DNA from: Chloroflexota bacterium
Lineage (GTDB): Bacteria; Chloroflexota; Dehalococcoidia; JACQGW01
Direction: 5' to 3'
Length of the DNA: 11,393 bases
Assembly: GCA_016199325.1 (NCBI GenBank)
Contig: JACQGW010000195.1
Location: 1 to 11,393, forward strand
This document shows, piece after piece, positions 1 to 5,906 of the stretch. Each line of letters begins with the position of its first letter. Position 1 is the stretch's first letter. Under the pieces are notes generated by a model. It did no database searches and was not told the DNA's origin. It saw nothing but the letters and a program-made list of their open reading frames with translations. A program made the translations under genes and the position numbers.

Positions 1-60
1 CCAGGGGTCGGGGGTCGGGGCTGAGGACTGAAGATTGGGGATAGGTGGTTGCCGGTTCGG
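1..60. repeat. Degenerate heptanucleotide (GGGGTCG-type) tandem array
   Basis: The first 20 bases hold two near-perfect copies of GGGGTCG. The 7-base period then continues in decayed form to about base 60: T occurs at 8, 15, 22, 29, 36, 50 and 57 (missed only at 43), and G occurs at 5, 12, 19, 26, 33, 40, 47 and 54 without exception. Units drift from GGGGTCG to GGACTGA and GATTGGG types. Such heptamer families resemble the short tandemly repeated repetitive (STRR) sequences described in cyanobacteria, although the unit here differs. The array lies just 5' of the first gene and is cut by the window edge, so its full length is unknown. Confidence 0.8.
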
Positions 61-98
61 GCAGCAAGATGAAGGACAAGAATACGAAGGCTGAAGTG

Positions 99-860
99 AT
101 GAAGCGAGCAGAACCGGGACGCACACCGGACGCTGAGAATACGGTTGCACTGGGAACCGACGGCGCGCGCGCCCTTTCCTCGCCCGACCCCCGACCCCCG
201 ACCCCCGCGTGGTACGAGCCCGTCAAGCGCGGCCTGGACGTCGGCATCGCCGTCGCCGTGCTCGGGCTGCTGGCGCCCCTGTGGGGCATTGTGGCGCTCG
301 CCATCCGGCTGACGTCGCCGGGGCCGGTCCTGTACCGGGGGGTCGTCGTCGGTCGGAATGGGCGGCCCTTCACCTACAATAAGTTCCGCTCGATGCGGGT
401 GAGCACGGACGACACCCTGCACAAGCGGTTCGTGGAAGGCTACGTGCGGGGCGACCGGCCCTTTGCGCTGGAGACCGACACGAAAACCGGCAAGCAGCGA
501 GCGGTTTACAAGGTCGTTCGCGACCCGCGCGTCACCTCAGTGGGACGCATCCTGCGGGCGACGAGCCTCGACGAGATCCCCCAGCTCATCAACGTGCTGC
601 GCGGCGAGATGAGCGTGATCGGCCCCCGCCCGCCGGTGTACTATGAGTACGAGATGTACGACGACTGGGCCCGACAACGGCTGGCGGTCCGGCCGGGCAT
701 CACCGGGCTGGCGCAGGTCGAAGCGCGCGGAACGGCCTCGTTCAGCGAGATGGTCAAGCTCGACCTCGAATACATCCGCCGGCGGTCGCTGTGGCTGGAT
801 CTGACGATTCTTCTGCGGACCGTCCTCGTGGTGGTCCTGCGAAAGGGGTATACCGGATGA
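99..860 (+). CDS. Undecaprenyl-phosphate sugar phosphotransferase (monotopic phosphoglycosyl transferase, WcaJ/WbaP-like core)
   Basis: This enzyme would transfer a sugar-1-phosphate from a nucleotide sugar to a polyprenyl phosphate at the inner membrane face, the first step of exopolysaccharide or O-glycan assembly. The 253-residue protein carries the whole bacterial sugar transferase domain (PF02397 type): a re-entrant hydrophobic helix near residues 46-70, then [13 protein letters not shown] (95-99), the catalytic Asp-Glu pair in TSLDEIPQL (D158, E159), MSVIGPRPP and [10 protein letters not shown]. It lacks the N-terminal multi-TM/CoA-binding-like part of long WbaP proteins, so it is the short form. 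ATG 99 is chosen because GAAGG lies 8 bases upstream; GTG 45 and ATG 69 are in frame but have no clear ribosome site, and a TAG at 42-44 closes the frame above them. Residues 29-36 (PDPRPPTP) are encoded by a heptanucleotide array. The stop overlaps the next start (ATGA). The sugar specificity cannot be read. Confidence 0.92.
   Translation: MKRAEPGRTPDAENTVALGTDGARALSSPDPRPPTPAWYEPVKRGLDVGIAVAVLGLLAPLWGIVALAIRLTSPGPVLYRGVVVGRNGRPFTYNKFRSMRVSTDDTLHKRFVEGYVRGDRPFALETDTKTGKQRAVYKVVRDPRVTSVGRILRATSLDEIPQLINVLRGEMSVIGPRPPVYYEYEMYDDWARQRLAVRPGITGLAQVEARGTASFSEMVKLDLEYIRRRSLWLDLTILLRTVLVVVLRKGYTG
183..206. repeat. CCCGACC heptamer array inside a coding region (inverted copy of the edge repeat)
   Basis: GA doublets at 186-187, 193-194 and 200-201 mark three consecutive 7-base units plus a partial one. 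This is the reverse complement of the GGGGTCG repeat at bases 4-20 and at the right window edge. It lies between the start codon and the conserved domain of the phosphoglycosyl transferase gene. Read in frame, 21 bases give the heptapeptide PDPRPPT. On the minus (template) strand it supplies four G-runs separated by two-base TC loops, a canonical G-quadruplex pattern. Confidence 0.9.
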
Positions 861-1978
861 ATGTGCTGGTCACCGGAGGCGCCGGCTTCATCGGCTCCCA
901 CACCGCCGACGCCTTGCTGCGGAAAGGCTACCGGGTCCGCATCCTGGACGCGCTCCTTCCGCCGGTCCATCCGGCCGGCCGGGCGCCGGACTACCTGCCC
1001 CGGGACGTCGAGCTCATCCGCGGCGACGTGCGCGATCGCGACGACCTCCTGAAGGCGCTGCACGGCGTCGACGCCGTCTTCCATCTGGCCGCTTACCAGG
1101 ACTACCTCACCGACTTCTCCCGATTCTTCCACGTCAACTCGGTGGGGACGGCGCTCATCTACGAGCTCATCGTCGAGCACCGGCTGCCCGTCCGCAAGGT
1201 TGTCGTCGCCAGCTCCCAGGCCGTCTACGGCGAAGGGAAGTATCGCTGTCCCGACCACGGCGTCCAGTATCCCGATCAGCGCCCGCTGGCCCAGCTCAAC
1301 GCCCGCGACTGGGAGCCGCACTGCCCGGTCTGCGAGATCCCGATGGTCCCGCTGCTGAACGAAGAGGGATTCGTCAGGCCGCACAATCCGTATGCCATCA
1401 GCAAGTACTCGCAGGAGCTGATCGCGCTGAGTCTTGGCCGCCGGTACAACATCCCGTCTGTGGGCATGCGCTACAGCATCACGCAGGGGCCGCGCCAGAG
1501 CTTCACCAACGCCTACTCCGGCATCTGCCGGATCTTCACGCTGCGGCTGCTGAACAACCGCCAGCCGGTCGTCTACGAGGACGGCCGACAGCTTCGCGAC
1601 TACGTCTCCGTCGAGGACGTCGCCCGCGCCAACGTGCTGGTGCTGGAGAGCCCGCAGGCCGACTTCGAGGTCTTCAACGTCGGCGGGGCGACGGCGACGA
1701 CGGTGCTGGAGTACGCCGGGCTCGTGGCGGCGCGCCTGGGCAGGGCGCTCAATCCGACGATGCCGGGGGAGTTCCGCTCTGGCGACACCCGGCACGTCGT
1801 CTCCGACATTACGAAGCTCCGCAACCTTGGCTGGGAGCCGCTGGTTCCCCTGCCGAGCATTGTCGATCGCTACGTCGAATGGGTGCTGACCCGCCCCGAC
1901 GCCCGCGACAGCTCTGAAGAGGCCGAGGCGGTGATGAAGCGGCTCGGCGCCGTCCGTGTGGCCGGCGAGGTTCCGTGA
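857..1978 (+). CDS. NAD-dependent sugar epimerase (extended SDR), dTDP-L-rhamnose 4-epimerase-like, with Cys/His metal-site insertion
   Basis: This 373-residue cytosolic enzyme of the extended short-chain dehydrogenase family would interconvert nucleotide sugars for the glycan made by the cluster. The Rossmann start GGAGFIG is at residues 7-13, D31 ends the second strand, and the catalytic set is S119/S120, Y179 and K183 (YAISK). Between the catalytic Ser and Tyr there is an insertion with C131, H134, C156 and C159 (CPDH, then HCPVC), a zinc-ribbon-like arrangement. I recall a similar insertion in dTDP-L-rhamnose/6-deoxy-talose 4-epimerase-type proteins and related unassigned epimerases, so the exact substrate is unsure. 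ATG 857 is preferred: it overlaps the upstream TGA (ATGA) and starts directly at the first beta strand, whereas an upstream in-frame start at 791 adds an unrelated leader. The stop overlaps the next GTG. Confidence 0.9.
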   Translation: MNVLVTGGAGFIGSHTADALLRKGYRVRILDALLPPVHPAGRAPDYLPRDVELIRGDVRDRDDLLKALHGVDAVFHLAAYQDYLTDFSRFFHVNSVGTALIYELIVEHRLPVRKVVVASSQAVYGEGKYRCPDHGVQYPDQRPLAQLNARDWEPHCPVCEIPMVPLLNEEGFVRPHNPYAISKYSQELIALSLGRRYNIPSVGMRYSITQGPRQSFTNAYSGICRIFTLRLLNNRQPVVYEDGRQLRDYVSVEDVARANVLVLESPQADFEVFNVGGATATTVLEYAGLVAARLGRALNPTMPGEFRSGDTRHVVSDITKLRNLGWEPLVPLPSIVDRYVEWVLTRPDARDSSEEAEAVMKRLGAVRVAGEVP

Positions 1979-3087
1979 CCCCCGGCTTGCTGGTCGCGCT
2001 GGCCCTCGCCCTGGCCCAGCAGCTCCTCCTCTGGGGCTTCACGGCCGAAGGCGCTGCCGTTCACCTGCTGTGTGCCCGAGGCATTCGTGTCGGCGAATGG
2101 CCTCCTGGTTGCCCCATCCAACCGATCGAGGGCGTCCCGGGCGTTCTCTGGCCGGCGATGCTCGCCGTTGCCGGTACGGTCGTCGAGCCGCTGGCGGCGG
2201 CGAAACTGCTCGGCGCGGCGCTCACGCTCGGCAGCACCCTCCTGATCTGGCGCCTTGGCCGAACGGTCAGCACGGAGGGACCGATCTGGCCGGCGCCGGT
2301 CCTCGCCGCGCTGCTGCCGGCCTTTGTCCTTTGGGGGGTCGCCGGACTGGAGACGCCGCTCCTCGTCTTTCTGCTGCTGCTTGGCCTCGACCTCATGGTG
2401 AAAGCACGCGACCGAGTCCGTCAATGCCTGGCCGGCGCCGTGTTCGCCCTGGCAACCGTCACGAGCGTTGGCGCGATCTTGCTCGTGCCTGTCCTGGCCG
2501 CGTACGTGTTCCTCATCGGCGGGCCCGACGGCCGCGCGTGGCGGGTTGCCGCCTGGCTGGCCGGCTACTTCGTCCTGGCTGCGCCGTATGCCGTGTGGGG
2601 AAGCCTATCCAACAGCGGGCTCGACTCCCTGCTGCGCGCCACAGCGCCGCAGTCCGGTGCGGCCGACGGGTCGCACGCAGCCAGGTATCTCTACGAGTTC
2701 CTGCTGAGCTTCGGAGGTTTCCTGGCAGTCGCCGCCGTCCTGGGCGTCCCACTCCGCCGGGGGATGATCGCCTGGTGGTGCCTCTTCGTCGCCCTGCTGG
2801 GCGTGCTCGCCGGCTCGCTGTTCGTCTTCGGGCCCGATCGATATGGCCCCTTCCGCTCACTCGCGCCGGCAGTTCCGCTCCTCGCCATCCTGGTGCAGGA
2901 GGGGCTGAAGGATGTCGCCCACCTCGTCTTCGATCCGTCGGAGAAGAATGTCGCCGGGCGTACCAGACTCATCGTGGCGGTCGCAGTCAGCGCGATCCTC
3001 CTCCAACTGCTGCCGCAGGTCGCCTCCTATCAGGCGACGGAGGGCAGGTTCGCCGGATACGAGTTCGAGGGAGTGGTGTCCCAGTAG
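1975..3087 (+). CDS. Multi-pass GT-C-like membrane protein with degenerate N-terminal acidic motif
   Basis: This 370-residue integral membrane protein has about nine hydrophobic segments. Its layout fits polyprenyl-phosphate-sugar-dependent GT-C glycosyltransferases of the type with an N-terminal DDAYI motif and a VEGYTNPLW motif. Aligned by eye, residues 22-59 match that stretch without gaps: IEG-x(4)-LW is at residues 51-59 and GLETPL (124-129) corresponds to the family's G-M-E-T-x-L. A late DRYGPFRSLAPAVPLL stretch resembles the usual GRY...P...P segment. The paired Asp expected near the start is E25-G26 here, so catalysis by the usual mechanism is doubtful. GTG 1975 overlaps the upstream TGA (GTGA), showing translational coupling. 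The protein is shorter than the roughly 450-600 residues usual for such enzymes and lacks a large C-terminal periplasmic domain. It may be a divergent transferase or a non-catalytic partner. Confidence 0.7.
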   Translation: MTPGLLVALALALAQQLLLWGFTAEGAAVHLLCARGIRVGEWPPGCPIQPIEGVPGVLWPAMLAVAGTVVEPLAAAKLLGAALTLGSTLLIWRLGRTVSTEGPIWPAPVLAALLPAFVLWGVAGLETPLLVFLLLLGLDLMVKARDRVRQCLAGAVFALATVTSVGAILLVPVLAAYVFLIGGPDGRAWRVAAWLAGYFVLAAPYAVWGSLSNSGLDSLLRATAPQSGAADGSHAARYLYEFLLSFGGFLAVAAVLGVPLRRGMIAWWCLFVALLGVLAGSLFVFGPDRYGPFRSLAPAVPLLAILVQEGLKDVAHLVFDPSEKNVAGRTRLIVAVAVSAILLQLLPQVASYQATEGRFAGYEFEGVVSQ

Positions 3088-3147
3088 GTGTGCAAGCCAC
3101 TTTCTGCTACTTACCCTGGGGTGTCCAAGCGGCCGAAGTCTATTGCG

Positions 3148-3233
3148 TCAGCCATGCGGTTGCCCTTCTTGCTGAAGACGCTTGTGCCACGCTCGGAAGT
3201 GCCTGCGGTTGTGAGAGAGGATGATCAGGTCAT
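3148..3233 (-). pseudogene. Truncated DUF5615 (PIN-like) toxin fragment
   Basis: The antitoxin relic ends in an ATGA overlap at 3230-3233, the usual start position of the toxin in DUF433/DUF5615 operons, but the ATG frame meets a stop after two codons. A shifted frame encodes NDLIILSHNRRHF followed by a short helix ending EGQPHG and a stop at 3148-3150. The LIILSHNRRHF stretch matches the 'vLvThNxrDF' core strand of DUF5615 PIN-like proteins, which normally sits about halfway through a protein of roughly 110 residues. The N-terminal half, with the first acidic metal site (LLDEh), and the C-terminal third are both absent. The simplest reading is an internal deletion just after the start plus 3' loss. 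No functional toxin can be made. The family call rests on a short segment. Confidence 0.55.
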
Positions 3234-3498
3234 TCCGCGTTCTCGGCAATATGGCGGTCGATTTCCTCCCGGTTGAGCCGGTAGAACGCAATCGCTTCTC
3301 TGATGTCGTCGAACGCCAGCGCGGGATAGACTTGTCGCACGCGGTGGGGCGCGCGGTACACCCGGCAGGCGACGATGATGGACCGGACCGGAATGCGTGT
3401 GCCAACAACCGTGGGCCCCCACCAAGAACGTGGGGGTTCCGCACGATACGACCAGTTGGCGCATAACGAGCGGTAGAGGGTCTAGTCATGACAGACAT
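3230..3498 (-). pseudogene. DUF433 family antitoxin, frameshifted
   Basis: Reading from ATG 3498 (GGGAG about 9 bases upstream; a second in-frame ATG at 3489), the frame gives RIVRNPHVLGGG-P and then leaves the family. Shifting frame at about 3412-3420 restores TVVGTRIPVRSII, then a helical stretch ending YPALAFDDIREAIAFYRLN and REEIDRH, with a stop at 3230-3232. Together this is a full DUF433 protein of about 89 residues, including the GGEPTVxGTRIPV signature. Restoring one A to make GGT-GGG-GAG-CCC-ACG joins the two halves exactly, so a single-base deletion explains the break. DUF433 proteins are DNA-binding-type antitoxins usually paired with DUF5615 PIN-like toxins. The lesion could also be an assembly or sequencing error in a G-run, but the broken partner downstream favours real decay. 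Confidence 0.85.
3416..3436. repeat. Perfect 7-bp inverted repeat at the DUF433 frameshift site
   Basis: CCCCCAC at 3416-3422 pairs with GTGGGGG at 3430-3436 around a 7-base loop. The left arm contains the C-run (G-run on the coding, minus strand) where the DUF433 reading frame is lost. There is no following T-tract on either strand, so it is not a typical intrinsic terminator. Confidence 0.6.
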
Positions 3499-3608
3499 CG
3501 TCTCACGCTCCCTCCCAGGCAGAATCCGGGCCACCCCAGAAGAAAGTAGTGCTCTCCCTTCGGTATAGTACGGCCGTCAAGGGGATGCACACAAGTGGTT
3601 GGGCTCCT

Positions 3609-4565
3609 TCAGGCAGATCGCCGCCCGAGCGCGACCAACCGATCGACGACGAACGCCAGAAAGGCGTTGGCGTCGACGTCGACGGCGCACTGGATGATCG
3701 GATCGCCCGGATTCGGCCGGAAGTTGGCGACGGTTTGTCCCATCGTCAGCTCGCTGGCGATCTCGACGTCCACCCGTGCAGGCCGGGTCTTGACGAAGTG
3801 CGGCGCGAAGCTGACGGCCAGCGCCAATGGATCGTGCAGCGGCATGCCCCATTGTTCGCCCCTCGATTGCTCGATCTCCGCTCGTGGCCGGATCATGTCG
3901 GCGACGAACCTGCCGACGGCCCCGGCTTCGGCGACCAGCCGCTCGACGTGCGACTGGGTCAGCCGAACGCGCCGGGTGACGTCGAGGGCAATGATCGTCG
4001 TGGGGATGCCGGCGTGCAGGACGATCTGGGCGGCGTGGGGATCGACAGAGATGTTGAATTCGGCGACCGGCGTCGTGTTCCCCGGCACCTGGAGCGCGCC
4101 GCCCATGATCGTCAGCGACCGGATGGCGGCCGCCAGGCGCGACTCGTGGCGGATGGCCAGCGCCAGGTTGGTGAGCGGCCCGAGCGTGACGACGTCGATA
4201 GCGCTTGGACTGGCGAGGATGCGCTCGATCAGGAAGTCGACGGCGTGAATCGGTGCCGGCTCGCGCGCCGGCGGAGGGAGCGCCGCGCCGCCGATCCCGG
4301 TCTCGCCGTGGGAGACCGCGGTGCGCAGCCGGCGGAGCAGCGGGTCGGCGCAGCCGGCGGCAATGGGGACGGCCAGACCGGCGAGCTCGGCGAGCGCCCG
4401 GGTGTTGCGAAACGTCTGGTCGAGCGGCCGGTTGCCGGCAACCGCCGTGAGCCCCTGGACCCGGATCTCCGGCGATGCGGCGGCCAGCAGGATGGCGATG
4501 GCGTCGTCGATGCCGGGGTCGGTATCGACGATGACGCGCTGGGGGGCTGCTGATGGGCTGGTCAT
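3609..4565 (-). CDS. Nucleoside hydrolase (inosine-uridine preferring family)
   Basis: This 318-residue cytosolic enzyme would hydrolyse the N-glycosidic bond of ribonucleosides to free base and ribose for salvage. The N-terminal DTDPGIDDA motif (D14, D16, D20, D21) supplies the calcium- and ribose-binding Asp cluster. Other expected residues are present: N45, the HGETGIGG loop (H86), T127 in VVTLGPLTNLA, N163, E169, N171 and D175 in the GNTTPVAEFNISVDPHAA stretch, and the H244-D245 pair in LHDPLALA. Length is typical (310-330). ATG 4565 is preceded by AGGTGAGG, and a candidate promoter lies at 4597-4625. It is transcribed alone, divergently from the membrane protein gene at 4645, and is not functionally tied to the surrounding glycan genes. 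Base specificity cannot be assigned from sequence. Confidence 0.95.
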   Translation of the reverse strand: MTSPSAAPQRVIVDTDPGIDDAIAILLAAASPEIRVQGLTAVAGNRPLDQTFRNTRALAELAGLAVPIAAGCADPLLRRLRTAVSHGETGIGGAALPPPAREPAPIHAVDFLIERILASPSAIDVVTLGPLTNLALAIRHESRLAAAIRSLTIMGGALQVPGNTTPVAEFNISVDPHAAQIVLHAGIPTTIIALDVTRRVRLTQSHVERLVAEAGAVGRFVADMIRPRAEIEQSRGEQWGMPLHDPLALAVSFAPHFVKTRPARVDVEIASELTMGQTVANFRPNPGDPIIQCAVDVDANAFLAFVVDRLVALGRRSA

Positions 4566-4596
4566 GTCTCACCTCACCTGGTCTGATTCTTGTTGT

Positions 4597-4625
4597 AGGA
4601 TACCTTCCCGTACGTTGCCTGACAA
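4597..4625 (-). promoter_or_regulatory. Candidate sigma-70 promoter for the nucleoside hydrolase
   Basis: On the minus strand TTGTCA (4625-4620) and TATCCT (4602-4597) are separated by exactly 17 bases, matching 5/6 and 4/6 consensus positions. Transcription would start near 4590, giving a leader of about 25 bases that contains the AGGTGAGG ribosome site. The 79-base intergenic region must also hold the promoter of the divergent gene; TAGGAT at 4596-4601 on the plus strand is possible but has no good -35. Confidence 0.45.
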
Positions 4626-4644
4626 CCCGACGTGAAGGTGCCTA

Positions 4645-5241
4645 ATGGACTGGTCGGTGCTGCCGCTGCTCGCCGCGATCTACCTGCTGGTGGTTGCTTT
4701 GAACGTCGTGCCGGCGTTCATGCCGGCGACCTGGACGGTTCTCGCCTTCTTCGAGGTCCGCTATCGGGTGCCGCTGCTACCGCTCACGATTGGCGGCGCG
4801 CTCAGCGCGACAGCAGGGCGAATCCTTCTGGCTCGGTTCAGCGGGCTGTTCGGCAGGCGTTTTCTTTCGGCGGAGACGCACCGGCGTCTGGACGCGTTGC
4901 GTCGCTTCGTCCGCCGCCGCCGGCACATGAGCTTCCTCGGCGTTCTCTTCTTCGCATTTGGGCCGATTCCGTCGAACCAGCTCTTCATCACCGCCGGCCT
5001 CGCCCGGGTCAAACTGAAGCTTGTCTCGGCAGCGTTCCTGGCCGGTCGGCTGGTTAGCTACACGGCCCTCGTCTACGCGACGCAGAAGTCGTATGAGCGG
5101 ATCGAGGAGATCCTGTTCAGCCACCTGAGCAATACGACCGCGATGATTGTTCAGGTGGTTGGACTGCTCGTGCTCGGTCTCCTCGTCAAGATCGACTGGA
5201 CGAAGGTGCTCCGACGATTCGGCGGCAGTGGCGCCCCGTGA
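4645..5241 (+). CDS. Small VTT/DedA-like integral membrane protein
   Basis: This 198-residue membrane protein has hydrophobic segments at about residues 5-34, 42-63, 96-120, 125-145 and 160-180, the middle ones being weak or re-entrant. NVVPAFMPATWTVL near the N-terminus and FGPIPSNQLFITAGL (105-119) followed by a conserved-looking LAGRLVSYTAL helix resemble the VTT (DedA/SNARE-associated) superfamily, whose members include transporters of undecaprenyl phosphate and phospholipids. A very basic loop (residues 80-94, RRLDALRRFVRRRRH) is probably cytosolic. ATG 4645 has GAAGGTG 5 bases upstream. If it does move a polyprenyl carrier, it would fit the surrounding glycan cluster, but that is inference. 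The last codon (TGA) forms part of the next gene's extended -10 element. Family assignment is moderate. Confidence 0.65.
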   Translation: MDWSVLPLLAAIYLLVVALNVVPAFMPATWTVLAFFEVRYRVPLLPLTIGGALSATAGRILLARFSGLFGRRFLSAETHRRLDALRRFVRRRRHMSFLGVLFFAFGPIPSNQLFITAGLARVKLKLVSAAFLAGRLVSYTALVYATQKSYERIEEILFSHLSNTTAMIVQVVGLLVLGLLVKIDWTKVLRRFGGSGAP

Positions 5242-5265
5242 TATAATGGCGCAACCGGCGCCCCG
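5230..5265 (+). promoter_or_regulatory. Extended -10 promoter for the sigma/anti-sigma operon, flanked by direct repeats
   Basis: TATAAT at 5242-5247 is a perfect -10 hexamer preceded by TGA (5239-5241), giving the extended -10 form TGnTATAAT; that TGA is also the stop codon of the upstream gene. No good -35 is visible (TTCGGC at 5218-5223, 18-base spacer), as is usual for extended -10 promoters. Start would be near 5254, about 47 bases before ATG 5301. The 9-mer GGCGCCCCG, containing the palindrome GGCGCC, occurs on both sides at 5230-5238 and 5257-5265, 27 bases apart, and could be an operator. Confidence 0.65.
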
Positions 5266-5300
5266 CCCGTTCGTTGTGGGAATGACGAGGAGGAGCGGAG

Positions 5301-5906
5301 ATGCGCCTGGCCGAGGTTATTGTGGCGGAGCAACCCCCGGCCACGGTGGAGGACGATTTCGAGGCGATCTTCGAACGCTACCAGCATCCGATCTACAACT
5401 ACATCCTCCGCGTCATGGGAAGCGCCGAAGATGCCTTCGACCTCACGCAGGATACCTTTCTGAAGGCATACGTCGCTCTGCCACGGCTGCCCGCCGACAG
5501 CAAGATTGGGCCGTGGCTCTACCGTATCGCGACGAATGCCTGTATCGATGAGTTGCGCCGACGGCGTCTCATCCAGTGGCAGCCGTGGGAGAACTTTGTC
5601 GCGTTCTTTCACCCGAAGCAGGTGATCCACGAGACGCCGGAGGGCGAAGCGCTCCGGAAGGAGAGTGCCGTTCTGGTTCAGGAGGCGCTCCGGCACTTGC
5701 CGGCGAACTACCGCCTCGGGCTCGTCCTGCGGGAGTATCAGGAGTTCTCCTGCGATGAGATCGCCGACGTGCTCGGGACGACCCGAGGCGCGGTCAAGTC
5801 GCTCCTCTTTCGCGCGCGTGAGGAGTTCCGGCGCGTCTACACCCAGCTCGAATCCGGCACGGCGGTTGTAGAGCGGCGGGCGCGCCCGGAGAGGAAGCCC
5901 CGGTGA
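5301..5906 (+). CDS. ECF-family RNA polymerase sigma-70 factor
   Basis: This 201-residue protein would direct RNA polymerase to a specific set of promoters when released by its anti-sigma partner. Region 2 spans about residues 19-90, with the core-binding DLTQDTFLKAY helix (47-57) and WLYRIATNACIDELRRRR (72-89). Region 4 spans about 118-172, with a helix-turn-helix in EFSCDEIADVLGTTRGAVKSLLFRARE. The linker carries an aromatic PWENFVAFF segment. There is no sigma region 1 or 3, as expected for the ECF class. ATG 5301 has a strong AGGAGG (5288-5293) 7 bases upstream. The stop overlaps the next GTG (GTGA), coupling it to the anti-sigma gene. The visible promoter is of housekeeping type, so basal expression may not depend on autoregulation. 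The exact ECF group is not assigned. Confidence 0.95.
   Translation: MRLAEVIVAEQPPATVEDDFEAIFERYQHPIYNYILRVMGSAEDAFDLTQDTFLKAYVALPRLPADSKIGPWLYRIATNACIDELRRRRLIQWQPWENFVAFFHPKQVIHETPEGEALRKESAVLVQEALRHLPANYRLGLVLREYQEFSCDEIADVLGTTRGAVKSLLFRAREEFRRVYTQLESGTAVVERRARPERKPR

Larger units (their letters stand above)
3088..3608. other. Gene-poor interval between convergent genes, holding a decayed toxin-antitoxin module
   Basis: No intact gene spans these 521 bases. The minus strand holds a DUF433 antitoxin gene with one frameshift and a fragment of its DUF5615 toxin partner, entered separately. The remaining bases (3088-3147 and 3499-3608) show no convincing ORF, tRNA or classical hairpin-plus-T terminator, although the plus-strand operon and the minus-strand nucleoside hydrolase converge here. 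Short plus-strand ORFs in the interval are opposite-strand shadows of the relic. Confidence 0.7.

Noticed and set aside
791..856. Upstream start for the epimerase giving 22 extra residues
   Set aside because: The extension overlaps the upstream gene by 70 bases, resembles no SDR N-terminus, and ATG 857 sits in a standard ATGA overlap directly before the Rossmann strand.
641..1795. A 384-codon minus-strand open frame
   Set aside because: It lies opposite the phosphoglycosyl transferase and epimerase, both of which have full catalytic motifs. Its product is compositionally biased and unrecognisable.
3416..3436. Intrinsic terminator between the convergent genes
   Set aside because: The stem is GC-rich but no T-run follows on either strand and it lies within the antitoxin relic.
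3221..3466. Short plus-strand ORF in the interval after the membrane protein gene
   Set aside because: It is antisense to the DUF433 relic, whose family signature explains the sequence; there is no ribosome site or domain on the plus strand.
3577..4572. Alternative minus-strand frame over the nucleoside hydrolase, and the plus-strand frames at 3549-4553 and 3595-4248
   Set aside because: The hydrolase frame has every family motif. The others are Arg/His- or Asp/Gly-rich shadow translations.
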